Source: KBS50 sp042434095
GTDB taxonomy: Bacteria > Actinomycetota > Actinomycetes > Mycobacteriales > Micromonosporaceae
DNA length: 64,000 nt
Reading direction: 5' to 3'
Assembly (NCBI RefSeq): GCF_042434095.1
Contig: NZ_JBHLUE010000032.1
Span: 62,001 to 126,000 of the forward strand
The position numbers and the translations under genes are program-made. Shown here in pieces: positions 9,772 to 19,000 of the stretch. The notes under the pieces are model-generated. The model worked only from the letters and a program-made list of their open reading frames with translations, was not told the origin of the DNA and searched no databases. Each line of letters opens with the position of its first letter. Positions within the stretch are counted from its first letter, which is position 1.

Positions 9772-10950
9772 GTGGACTTCGATCTCACCGCGGAACAGGA
9801 CCAGCTCCGCGACGCCGTACGGGCCTTGGGCCGGCGGTACGGGCACGGGTACTTCGTGGCCAAGGCCAAGTCCGGCGAGCACACCACCGAGCTGTGGAAC
9901 GAGGCGGGCAAGCTCGGCTACCTGGGCGTCAGCGTGCCCACCGAGTACGGCGGGGGCGGCGGCGGCATCACCGAGCTGGCGATCGTCTGCGAGGAGCTGG
10001 CCGCGGCCGGCTGCCCGCTACTGCTGCTGGTCGTCTCGCCGGCCATCGCGGCCACGGTCATCGCCCGGCACGGCACCGAGGAACAACGGGTCCGGTTCCT
10101 GCCCGGCTTCGCCGACGGGTCCCTCCGGGTGGTCTTCGCGATCACCGAACCGGAGGCCGGCTCCAACTTCCACCGGCTCGGCACGGTGGCCCGGCGGGAC
10201 GGCGACGAATGGGTGCTGTCCGGCCGCAAGTGCTATATCTCCGGGGTGGACGAGGCGCAGTACGTCCTGGTGGTGGGGCGCATCGCCGACGAGAGCGCGC
10301 CGGCCGACGGCGGGCGTCCGCGGCTCAAGCCGGCGCTTTTCGTGGTGCCTACCGACGCGCCCGGGTTGACGCGTTCCAAGCTCGACATGGAGATCCTGTC
10401 GCCGGAGAACCAGTTCCTGCTCTACCTCGACGACGTGCGGCTGCCGGCCGACGCCCTGGTGGGCGGCCCCGACTCCGGGCTGCCGGCCCTGTTCGCCGGT
10501 CTCAACCCCGAGCGGATCACGGTGGCGGCCATGGGCGCGGGCACCGGCCGGTACGCGCTGGAGCGGGCCAGCGCGTACGCGGCCAGCCGGAAGGTGTGGG
10601 GCGGCCGCAGCATCGGCTCGCACCAGGGCGTGGCGCACCCGCTCGCGCACGCGGCCGTGCAGGTCGAACTGGCCCGGCTGATGATCTACAAGGCGGCCAC
10701 CCTGTACGACGCAGGCCGCGACCTGGAGGCCGGGGTGGCCGCCAACATGGCCAAGTACGCCTCGTCCGATGCCGCGGCGCTCGCCGTGGACACGGCCGTC
10801 CAGGCGCACGGCGGGAACGGCATGACCACCGAGTACGGCGTGGCCACCCTGCTCGGGGCCGTACGAGCCGGCCGGATCGCCCCGGTCAGCCGGGAGATGA
10901 TCCTCAACTTCGTCGCGCAGCACGTGTTGGGCCAGGACAAGTCGTACTGA
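9772..10950 (+). CDS. Acyl-CoA dehydrogenase (second)
   Basis: 392 residues from a GTG with GAAAGG 7 nt upstream; the start MDFDLTAEQDQLRDAVR is typical. It has AITEPEAGSNF, GRKCYISGVDEAQ and a C-terminal IQAHGG-like block (VQAHGGNGMTTEYG). It carries no repeat insertion, unlike the first dehydrogenase. Two dehydrogenases in one operon suggest that it acts at another chain length or on a different branch of the same pathway. Enoyl-CoA hydratase and lyase genes, needed to finish an Atu/Liu pathway, are not in the operon. A strong hairpin starts 29 bp after the stop. Confidence 0.88.
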   Translation: MDFDLTAEQDQLRDAVRALGRRYGHGYFVAKAKSGEHTTELWNEAGKLGYLGVSVPTEYGGGGGGITELAIVCEELAAAGCPLLLLVVSPAIAATVIARHGTEEQRVRFLPGFADGSLRVVFAITEPEAGSNFHRLGTVARRDGDEWVLSGRKCYISGVDEAQYVLVVGRIADESAPADGGRPRLKPALFVVPTDAPGLTRSKLDMEILSPENQFLLYLDDVRLPADALVGGPDSGLPALFAGLNPERITVAAMGAGTGRYALERASAYAASRKVWGGRSIGSHQGVAHPLAHAAVQVELARLMIYKAATLYDAGRDLEAGVAANMAKYASSDAAALAVDTAVQAHGGNGMTTEYGVATLLGAVRAGRIAPVSREMILNFVAQHVLGQDKSY

Positions 10951-10979
10951 CCCGCAGCCCCCCGAGCCATCCACCGTAG

Positions 10980-11028
10980 AGATCTTGGACCGAAACCGTT
11001 CCGCGCCAACGGTTTCGGTCCAAGATCT
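10980..11028. terminator. Perfect 21-bp hairpin after the catabolic operon
   Basis: The arms 10980-11000 and 11008-11028 are exact inverted repeats (AGATCTTGGACCGAAACCGTT) around the loop CCGCGCC. There is no U-run, as is common for actinobacterial terminators. The GATCTTGG outer end links it to the palindrome inside the carboxylase gene. Confidence 0.7.
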
Positions 11029-11047
11029 GCGCAGCCGGCGGAGTGCT

Positions 11048-11110
11048 GTTGACTCGCACCTGGTTTGTGGCGCAAACTTGTCCTCGGGTTTGCAAAGCAA
11101 AGTAGTCAAC
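11048..11110 (+). promoter_or_regulatory. Nested inverted repeats upstream of the small membrane protein gene
   Basis: GTTGACT (11048-11054) faces AGTCAAC (11104-11110). Within them are GTTTG-TGGCG-CAAAC (11063-11077) and TTTGC-AAA-GCAAA (11089-11101). The region is less GC-rich than its surroundings and lies 40 bp before the start at 11151, so an operator or promoter region is likely. Exact -35 and -10 boxes are not convincing. Confidence 0.4.
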
Positions 11111-11150
11111 CGGGCCGACCAGTTGGCGCCAGACCGACAGACGGGGCGAG

Positions 11151-11759
11151 ATGACAGCCATGACCATCAGCACGGACAGCACCGGACCGGCGGCGCGCGA
11201 CGCGGCGCGCGCGGCGCGCGGCCCGATCAGCCGGGCGGACGCTCAGCTCACCGCGCTGATCCTGGGCTTCTTCGGCGGCATGTGGTTCAACTGGGGCCAG
11301 CAGGGCGCCCCGGCCGGCTGGTCCGGCCCGCTGCTGGCGGCCAGCCTGCTGAGCTTCGCCGTGGCGGTGCTCGGCGGCGTCAACACCTGGCGGTGGCGGC
11401 GCGAGTTGACCACCGCGCGGGACCGCGCCGCCTCCCGCCGCTACGGCATCATCGTCGGCCTCAGCTACCTGGTGCTCTTTGTCGGGGCGATCGCGCTGGG
11501 CCGCGCGGATCGGCCCGAGTACATCGCCCCATGGGTGGCGTTCGTGATCGGCGCCCACTTCTGGGCGCTGATCCCGGTGCTGCGCGACCGGGCGGTGCTG
11601 ATCCCGCTCGGCGCCGTCGTGGTGGCGGTGGCCGGGGCCGCGGTGGCGCTGCACGCCGCCAACGGCGTGCAGCCGAGCGCGGTCACCGGACCCGGTGCCG
11701 GCCTCGCGCTGCTGGTGGTGGCCGTGCTGGAACTGCTGCGCCGGCGTCCGGCCGCCTGA
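11151..11759 (+). CDS. Integral membrane protein of unknown function
   Basis: 202 residues with GGGGCGAG upstream of the ATG. After a soluble, Ala/Arg-rich N-terminus there are about six hydrophobic segments: near residues 34-50, 54-75, 100-120, 126-145, 151-172 and 180-197. Charged loops (WRWRRELTTARDRAASRR; LGRADRPEY) separate them. I do not recognise a family or any catalytic motif. It stands alone between the catabolic operon and convergent genes, with nested inverted repeats in its promoter, so it may respond to a specific regulator. Confidence 0.75.
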   Translation: MTAMTISTDSTGPAARDAARAARGPISRADAQLTALILGFFGGMWFNWGQQGAPAGWSGPLLAASLLSFAVAVLGGVNTWRWRRELTTARDRAASRRYGIIVGLSYLVLFVGAIALGRADRPEYIAPWVAFVIGAHFWALIPVLRDRAVLIPLGAVVVAVAGAAVALHAANGVQPSAVTGPGAGLALLVVAVLELLRRRPAA

Positions 11760-11799
11760 CCCACGCGGGCCGCGCGACCCGAGCCGGGCCCCGGTTGAC

Positions 11800-11995
11800 C
11801 CCGCGCCGCCGCCGAGCCCGCACCCGGCACCCAGCCACCGCCGAGCCCGCACCCGGCACCCGCACCCGGCACCCAGCCGCCGCCGAGCCCGCACCCGGCA
11901 CCCAGCCACCGCCGAGCCGGCACCCGGCAGCCGGCGGCCGGCCGCCGGCGGGTCGAAGCCGGGTCGGGTCGGAGCCGGGTCGGGTCGGAGCCGGG
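11800..11995. repeat. GC-rich short tandem repeats between convergent genes
   Basis: Two runs are visible: irregular copies of GCCGAGCCCGCACCCGGCACC (about 11810-11930) and CGGGTCGGAGCCGGGTCGG-type units (about 11945-11998). They fill the space between convergent genes and end at the stop of the peptidase gene. No gene is apparent. Confidence 0.75.
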
Positions 11996-14014
11996 TCAGG
12001 TACGTTCGCGCCGGGCCAGGGCCGCCGCGTTCGGCCCGGTCCGGGCATCGGCGCGCGGCGTCGCGAACGGCTGGATGTCCCCGACGCACACCGCCAGGGT
12101 CTCGGGCAGCGTCCCGGACAGCAGGTACGCGTCGACCGCCCCGGTCACGCACTCCGAGGTGCCGTACGCGGTGTGGCCCCAACTGTCGCTGGACAGCAGC
12201 CGGCTGTTCGGGAGCAGCGCCGCCGCCGACACCGCGCCCGCGTAGTTGGTGGCCGGGTCCCAGTAGTCCCCGACCACCAGCACCGGTGCCGCGGTCCACC
12301 GGTCGAAGGGCCCGGTGTAGGCATCCTCGTCGCGAACCGTCCAGGTGGCCCGGGCGCAGATCGCCGTACTCCAGCTCCAGATCCGCCCGAAGTAGGGCGC
12401 CCGCCGGTCGGCCCGGGCGGTGAGCGCGGGCCACTGCTCGGCCCGGGCCGGATGTACGGCGTCGGTGCAGGTCACGGCGGACCCGGGTTCGAGCGACGTG
12501 TCGTACGGGAAGTCGAAGCCCGGCGTCCACGCCGGCCCGTCCGGCCGCGGGCTACGCCCCGGCCCGCCGACCCGCACGCGCCGGTCCGCCGGCCCGCCGG
12601 CCCGCCAGCTCCGCGCCGACGCGCCGGCCCGTGGGCGCCCCGCCGACCCGCCGGCCGGCCGGCTCCGGGCCGGTCCACCGGGCCGGGGGGTGAGCACCGG
12701 GTCGAGCAGCCGGACCAGCGCGGCGCCGTCGGCGGCCGGCCGGGCACGCGGTACGACCGACCGCGCGTCCGCCCCGCGCGCCGGCTCGGTGAGCGCCAGC
12801 AGCTGGCGCACCACCTCGACCAGGTCGGTGAAGCCGTCCGGGGTGTACAGGTCGTAGAGGACGGCCGCGATGAAGATCGCGTAGGTCACCACGGTCCGGC
12901 CGGCGTCCGGGTCGTCGATCACCACCGGATGCGCCCGGAGCCGGCGCGCCACCAGATCGAACGAGGCCACCGGGTCCCCGGATCCGGCCAGCGGGCACAG
13001 CCGGGCGCCGGCCTTCGCGCATCGGGTGAGAATCTCGTGCAGGGCCCGGTACGACCCGTCCGCGCTGCGCAACCGGTCGTCGTGCAGCAGGTCGGGCGTG
13101 TTCCGGTCACCCACCCAGGCACGCGGATCCAGCACCCCGTCGACGGTGATCGCGCGTACCCGGTCCGGGAACATGTTGGCGTAGTACTGCCCGAGCACGC
13201 TGCCGTAGCTGAACCCCAGGTAGCTCAGCTTCGCGTCCCCCACGGCCCGCCGCAGCACGTCCATGTCCCGCGCCACCTCGGCGGTCGACATCGCCCCGGC
13301 CAGCCGCCGACCGGTCGTCGAGCAGGCCCGACCCACCGCCTTGGCAGACGCGATGTACGCCCGCTCCTCCTTGGCGCCGACCGGGAAGGGCACCGTCAAC
13401 GCGGCGTACGCCCGGGTCTGCTCGCGGACCGTGCGGAAGCATCTGAGCTGCTCGCTCGCCCCCACCCCGCGCGGATCGAAGCCGACGATGTCGAACCGGT
13501 CCAGCACCGACGCGCTCAGCAGGGACGGCGCGTAGAGCGCGAAGTCCGTGGCCGAGATGCCCGGGCCACCGGGATTGACGAAGAGCGTGCCGATCCGGTG
13601 CCGCTGGTCCCGGGCCCGCACCCGCAGCAGCGCTACCTCGGTGGTGGCGCCGCGCGGCCGGTCGTAGTCCAGCGGCAGCCGCACAGTGGCGCACTCCGCG
13701 TCGTCGTAGCAGCCGTACCAGCCGATCCGTGGCGCCGGCACCCGATCGACCCGGCGCGCCTCGACGGCGCTCGTCCGGTCCGGTCCGCGCGGTGCCGGCG
13801 GCGTCGCGGTCGACGGTCCGGCGTCGCCGAGCGTCGCGGTCGACGGTCCGGCGTCGCCGGGCGTCGCGGTCGACGGTCCGGCGCCTCGTGCCGCGGCCGA
13901 TGGCGCGGTGGGCTGGCTGCGGGGCGGCTCGGCGGCCACCGGCGCGACCCCGGAAAGGCCCAGCAGTACGGTCCCGGCGACCCCGGCGACGACGAAACGG
14001 CGCGGTAGACGCAT
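11996..14014 (-). CDS. Secreted alpha/beta-hydrolase, tripeptidyl aminopeptidase type (S33, TAP-like C-terminus)
   Basis: 672 residues with a signal peptide (RRFVVAGVAGTVLLGLSGVAPVAAE). The hydrolase core has FVNPGGPGISATDF, VGFDPRGVGASEQLRC and the nucleophile elbow GFSYGSVLGQYYANMFP. The TAP-like C-terminal domain has VLVVGDYWDPATNYAGA with the Asp, and SWGHTAYG with the His of the triad. Such Streptomyces enzymes remove N-terminal tripeptides from secreted proteins or feed on peptides. It is longer than the usual 500 or so residues because of a repeated Pro/Ala stretch after the signal peptide (GDAGPSTAT units) and a Pro/Arg/Gly insertion around residues 435-505. Confidence 0.85.
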   Translation of the reverse strand: MRLPRRFVVAGVAGTVLLGLSGVAPVAAEPPRSQPTAPSAAARGAGPSTATPGDAGPSTATLGDAGPSTATPPAPRGPDRTSAVEARRVDRVPAPRIGWYGCYDDAECATVRLPLDYDRPRGATTEVALLRVRARDQRHRIGTLFVNPGGPGISATDFALYAPSLLSASVLDRFDIVGFDPRGVGASEQLRCFRTVREQTRAYAALTVPFPVGAKEERAYIASAKAVGRACSTTGRRLAGAMSTAEVARDMDVLRRAVGDAKLSYLGFSYGSVLGQYYANMFPDRVRAITVDGVLDPRAWVGDRNTPDLLHDDRLRSADGSYRALHEILTRCAKAGARLCPLAGSGDPVASFDLVARRLRAHPVVIDDPDAGRTVVTYAIFIAAVLYDLYTPDGFTDLVEVVRQLLALTEPARGADARSVVPRARPAADGAALVRLLDPVLTPRPGGPARSRPAGGSAGRPRAGASARSWRAGGPADRRVRVGGPGRSPRPDGPAWTPGFDFPYDTSLEPGSAVTCTDAVHPARAEQWPALTARADRRAPYFGRIWSWSTAICARATWTVRDEDAYTGPFDRWTAAPVLVVGDYWDPATNYAGAVSAAALLPNSRLLSSDSWGHTAYGTSECVTGAVDAYLLSGTLPETLAVCVGDIQPFATPRADARTGPNAAALARRERT

Positions 14015-14138
14015 GCGATTACCCCCGGCAGCACCCAGACGGCGAAATGAGATCGTCGGCCGACCGGCGATGATCGGCCCCTGCTGGGGACAACGAGGGT
14101 GGGCCGGTTAGGACCCGTGGCGGCGGGCCCGCATTCAG

Positions 14139-14197
14139 CCGCCCGCGATCAGCGGCCCAGGATCAGCGGCCCGCGATCAGCCATCAGCCATCAGCCA
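14139..14197. repeat. Short tandem repeats after the kinase gene
   Basis: Units of GATCAGCGGCCC followed by four CATCAGC units fill the gap between the divergently placed peptidase start and the kinase stop. No terminator-like hairpin is obvious. Confidence 0.6.
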
Positions 14198-15982
14198 TCA
14201 GCGGCCGAGGCTCGGCCCGACCAGCCCGTCGACGCCCCTGCCGGCAAGGCAGCGGTAGCTGCGGTCGCCGGCCGCCGCGGCGGTCCGGTCGGGCGGCAGC
14301 ACTTCGAACCGCCAACCGCCGGCCGAGGCGAGCCCGGTCACCCGGGCGAAGGTCGCGGTGGTGCAGACCCGGCCACCTGCCGCGGCCCGCACCGCGTCCT
14401 CGTCCCGGGGGTCGACGTCCGCCGGCAGCTCACCGAGGGCGTACGTCTCCCAGGTGTGCCGCCCGGCGCAGGCCACCGGCTGGGCCTCGGCCGCCGTACC
14501 CCGGATCCGGACCGGGCCGAAGCACTCGGTCGAGGTCGGGCAGCGAGCCCCGGCGGGCAGCCCCGACCGGCATCCCGGCAGGCCGGCCGCGGCGCCGGAC
14601 GATGGCCTGCCGGCCGGTCGCGACGGGCCCGCGGCCGAGGACGGGCCGCCCGCCGACGCGGACGAGCCGGCGATCGACGAGGACGAGCCGGCGGTCGGCG
14701 GGTACTGGCCGGCCGGTGCGCTCCCGGTCGCCGGGGCCGAGGGAGCGGCGGCACCCCCCGGATGCCGGCCGACATACCAGGACAACGCGGCGACCAGCAC
14801 CAGCAGCGCCACCGCGGCCACGATGCCGAGCGCCACCCGCCACCGCGGCCACGGGAACAGCCGCGCCGGGGCCGCCGCGACCGTGTCGCCCCCACCCGCC
14901 GTGGCGCCCGCCCGGACGGAGCCGCCACCCGGCCCGGCGGCGCCGCCACCCGCCCCACCGCCGGACGGCCCGGCGGCCGAATCGTGGGAACCCCCACCCG
15001 GCCCGGCAGCCCAGGCGCCGGAAACGCCAGCCGAGCCGCCGGAAACGCCACCCGGCCCGGCGGTCGAGCCGTCCGCGCCGGCGAACCCGCCGGCCGCCGA
15101 TCCACTGCCGGCGCGCGCCTGCCGGGGCACCGGACCGGCCGGCGACCCGTGCCGGGAATCGAGCGGCACGTCCGCCAGCAGATCCCGCAGGTGCTCGGCG
15201 CTCGGCCGCTCGGCCGGGTCGTTGGCCATGCCCCGGCGCAGCACGTCCAGCAGCGGGCCCGGCACCCCGGGCAGGTCCGGCACCGGCTGCTGGAACATCT
15301 CCATCAGCATGACCAGGCTCGGATCCCGCTCGTTGCGCCAGCGCGGCGGCCGGCCGGACATCACCGCGTAGAGCGTGGCGCAGAGCGCGTAGACGTCGAC
15401 GGCCGGCGCGGGCTCGGCCTGCCGGAACATCTCCGGCGGCGCGTACGCGGGGGTGAGCACCTCCAGGGTGACGGTCGGATCCCGCACCTCGGCCAGCACG
15501 GCGAGGCCGAAGTCGGCCAGCACCGCCGTGTTGAAGTGCGAATAGAGGATGTTGGCCGGCTTGACGTCCCGGTGCAGCACGCCGTTCGCGTGCGAGTGGG
15601 CGAGCGCGTCCGCGATCTTGACGCCGAGATCACGGGCCTCCGCGGGGCCGAGCGGCGAGTTCCGCATCCGCTCGGCGTACGACCCGTCGCACAGCTCCAT
15701 GATCAGATATGGGTGCTGGTCCTCGGTGACGCCCACGTCGAACAGGTCCACCACGTGCGGGTGGGACGACATCCGGCCGGCCGCCCGGGCCTCGCGGAGG
15801 AACCGCTGCTGGTCGCGTTCGCTGTCCAGCGTCCGGTTCTCCATCTTGACCGCGACCTCGCGGCCGACGGAGACCTGGGTGGCCCGGTATACGGTGGCGT
15901 AACCACCGCGGGCAAACAGCGACAGATCGGTCAACCCCGGCACGGTCGGCAGCGGTGTCCGGCCGGGAGCGGTCTCTGTCAC
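14198..15982 (-). CDS. Transmembrane Ser/Thr protein kinase with septum-formation-like extracellular domain
   Basis: 594 residues. The kinase domain (about 15-275) has the glycine loop FARGGYATVYRA, VAVKME (ATP-binding Lys), HRDVKPANIL and DFGLAV, so it should be active. The activation segment ends TPAYAPPE. A long Gly/Ala/Pro linker follows, then one membrane segment (VAAVALLVLVAALSWYVG). An extracellular domain of about 110 residues with four Cys (CFGPVRI, PVACAGRHTWETYALG, RVCTTATF) resembles the septum formation domain of actinobacterial membrane proteins. The start is a GTG with TATTTT 7 nt upstream, suggesting a leaderless transcript. It may sense a cell-wall signal, but ligand and targets are unknown. 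Confidence 0.85.
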   Translation of the reverse strand: MTETAPGRTPLPTVPGLTDLSLFARGGYATVYRATQVSVGREVAVKMENRTLDSERDQQRFLREARAAGRMSSHPHVVDLFDVGVTEDQHPYLIMELCDGSYAERMRNSPLGPAEARDLGVKIADALAHSHANGVLHRDVKPANILYSHFNTAVLADFGLAVLAEVRDPTVTLEVLTPAYAPPEMFRQAEPAPAVDVYALCATLYAVMSGRPPRWRNERDPSLVMLMEMFQQPVPDLPGVPGPLLDVLRRGMANDPAERPSAEHLRDLLADVPLDSRHGSPAGPVPRQARAGSGSAAGGFAGADGSTAGPGGVSGGSAGVSGAWAAGPGGGSHDSAAGPSGGGAGGGAAGPGGGSVRAGATAGGGDTVAAAPARLFPWPRWRVALGIVAAVALLVLVAALSWYVGRHPGGAAAPSAPATGSAPAGQYPPTAGSSSSIAGSSASAGGPSSAAGPSRPAGRPSSGAAAGLPGCRSGLPAGARCPTSTECFGPVRIRGTAAEAQPVACAGRHTWETYALGELPADVDPRDEDAVRAAAGGRVCTTATFARVTGLASAGGWRFEVLPPDRTAAAAGDRSYRCLAGRGVDGLVGPSLGR

Positions 15983-16053
15983 GCAACGAAAATACCTAAG
16001 CGGCCGTGCCGCGGAACGCTTGCGGTCGCCGGGGACCGCGGCGGCATCCGAAC

Positions 16054-19000
16054 TCAGTCGATCGACGCGGACGGCAGCGGGTCGCCGGCGCTCAGCATTG
16101 CGGCGTCATCCAGCGGGAAGCCGAGCTGGGCGCGCAGCGCGTCCGCCCCCGCGCGCTCGCTCGTCTGCTGCGTCGCGTACGCCAGCCGTACCGCCTCGTC
16201 CGCGGCCGCCAGGGCTTCGTCCCGGCAGCCGGCCGCGGCGAGCGCCTCGGCCAGCGCCTCGGCCGCGATCACGTGACTGCGCACGTCCTCGGCCGGCGCC
16301 TCGCCGGCGCGGCGGGCCCACTCCACGGCCTCGTCGATCCGGCCCGTCCCGCGCAGCGCGCCGGCGTAGCGGGCCAGCACCTGCCGTCGGGAGAAGAGCA
16401 GCGACGGGGTCCCGGTGGCGGCCGCGATCGGCTCGAGCAGCCGCACCGCCACCTCGGCCTCCCCCTCGGCGAGCCGGGCCAGCGCCAGCAGCACCCGCGG
16501 GCCGACCTGGGCCGGGGCCAGCGGGTTGTGCGGCTCGACGGCGGCCAGCACGCTGCGGGCGTCCCGCTCGGCCGCCACCGGGTCGCCGGCGTCCAGCGCC
16601 ACGAAGCCGCGCATCGTGCCGGCCATCCCGGTGAGCAGCGGATGGCTGGTCCGGTCGCCGTACTCCAGCGCGTCGGTGAGCAGGTCGTACGCGTGGTCCG
16701 GCTCGCCCAGCCCGCGCGCCACGACGCCCCGGACCACCAGGGCGAAGCCGCGCCCCCAATCGTCGTTCGCGGCCGCGAAGTCGCGGTACGCCCGGCGCGC
16801 CTCCCGGTCCGCCTCGGTCAGCTCGCCGAGCTCGGCCGCGGCGAACGCCTCCACCGCCCGCAGCGTGCCGACCGCCCACGACTCGCCCACCCGCTCGCCG
16901 AACGGCAGGAACACCCGGGCCAGTCGGCGCGCCTCCCGGAGCCGGCCGGCGAGCAGCCGGGCGAACGCCGTGGTGCCGCGCATCCAGGCCCGCCCCACCG
17001 GGTCGCCCAGCTCGGCGAAGAGTCGCGCCGCTCGGCCGAGGACCGCGTCGGTGCCCGCGAAGTCGCCCCGGGTCGTGGTCACCCAGGCCAGGTTCTGCAG
17101 CGACCAGGCCTGCCCGCGCCGGTCACCGGCCGCGAGATTGACCTGGTACGCCCCGGCGAACCGGCTGCTGGCCTCGCTCAGCCGGCCGGTGACGAAGTCG
17201 GCCATGCCGAGCCGGCGCATTGCCGAGGCACGCTGCGGGGCCAGGTCGGCGTCGGTGGCCACGGCCAGCGCCTCCCGCCAGTTGGCCACGGCCCGGGCGT
17301 GGTCGCCGAGCACCTGGTGGCACTGCCCGGCCAGCAGCAGGGCGCCCGCCCGGCTGGCGATGTCGTCGCCGGCGTTGGCGCTGATCTTCTCGGCGAAGGC
17401 CAGCGCGTCGGCCGCGCGGCCCACCTGGAGCAGCGCTCGGGCGTGCACCAGCCGGTCACCGGTCGGCAGGCCACTGCCGGACAACCGCGAGGCGCGTTCG
17501 GCGTACTCGACGGTCGACGCCGGCTCCCCTGCGGCGAGCGCCCGGCGCGCGGCCCGGGTCAGTGCCGCCACGCCGAGCGGGAGCACGTCCCGGGCCAGCG
17601 CGTCGGACCGCAGGCTCACGGCGTCGGCCAGCGCCGCCGCCCGTTCCACGTGTTCGGCCACGAAGGCGTCCCGGGCCGCCTCGGTCATCCCGCCCGGCCG
17701 GCCGGCCGCCCCGGCCGAAGCGGCCCACCGGGCCAGCGTCGCGTGCCGCTCGGCCAGGTCGGCCTTGCCGATCCCCGCGTACACGGCCTCGCGCAGCAGC
17801 GGGGTGGCGAAGAGATAGCCGTCCCGGTTGCGGTGCAGCATCCGGCGTTGCAGCAGCTCCTCGACCGCGCGTTCGAACTCGATCGCGGCCACCGCGGCCG
17901 GCCGCCCGCTGGCGCCGGTCCGGCGCTCCCGCAGCGTCTCCAGGGTGCCGGCCGGCACGGTGTCACCCACCACGGCCGCGTCCCGGAGCACGGCGCGGGC
18001 CTCGTTCGGCAGCGCGTCGATGCGGGCCGCCAGCACGGCCGCCAGGTCCCGGGAGAGCAGCCGGCTGCCCAGCGAGCCCGGCGCGAGCCGCCAGTTCGCC
18101 GGCCCGGCGGCAGCGTCCCGGCCGCGCACGGTGGTGAGCGCCCCGCGCTCGATCAGCAGCGTGACGAGCTCGGCCAGGTAGTAGGGATTGCCCTGGGCCG
18201 TGGCCAGCAGCCGGTCCGCGTCGGCCTGCGGCAGCCGCCCGCCGCCCAGGTAGCTGGTGAGCAGCCGGGCCGCGTTGGCGCCGCGCAGCAGGGGCAACGG
18301 GTAGACCTCGGCGTCGGCCACCCGGGTGAAGGCGCCGGCCGTGCGGACCAGCTCGGGCCGGCCCAGCAGCAGCACCAGCACCGAACCGGCGAGCCGGGAC
18401 AGCATCGCGCCGAGCGCGTCCAGGGTCTCCGGCGTGGCGTCGTGCAGGTCGTCCACGATGATCACCAGCGGGCTCTCCGCGGCCATCGCGTTGAGCAGTT
18501 CGGCCACCGCGCCCGGGATCGCCTCGGCGTCCGGCGCCGGACCGCGGGCCGACCACTCGCCGGCCTCGGCCGAGACCGCCCGGGCGGGCGCCGGGTCGGC
18601 GTAGCCGAGCAGTGTGAGCAGCAGGTCCACGGTGACCGGCGGCGGGTCCGGGCGGAACCGGGCCAGCCGCTGGCCGAGCCGGCGCAGCCGCTCCTCGACC
18701 ACCGGCCGGGTGGCCGCGCTCGCCGGGTCGCCCGGCAGGCCGACGACCGCCCGGACGAGGTCGGCCAGCGGTGCCAGCTTGCGGCGCTCGCCGAAGGCGG
18801 CGCAGCGGACCGACAGCACCCGGGCCCCGGTGTGCGCGGCGAACCGGCCGGGGCCCACGTCGTACCCGGCGGCCAACCGCTCCACCTCGGCCGCGAACCG
18901 CGTCTTGCCGATGCCGGCCTCGGCCGTCATGAGCAGCACCCGGGGCTGGCCGCGATCGATCACCTCGGCGAGCCGACCGGCGATCCGGCCCAGCTCCGTC

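Noticed and set aside
11800..11998. CRISPR-like array
   Set aside because: The repeats are short, irregular and GC-only, with no unique spacers and no cas genes nearby.
10985..14008. 1007-codon plus-strand frame
   Set aside because: It runs through a hairpin, the end of the membrane protein gene and the antisense strand of a clear peptidase gene.
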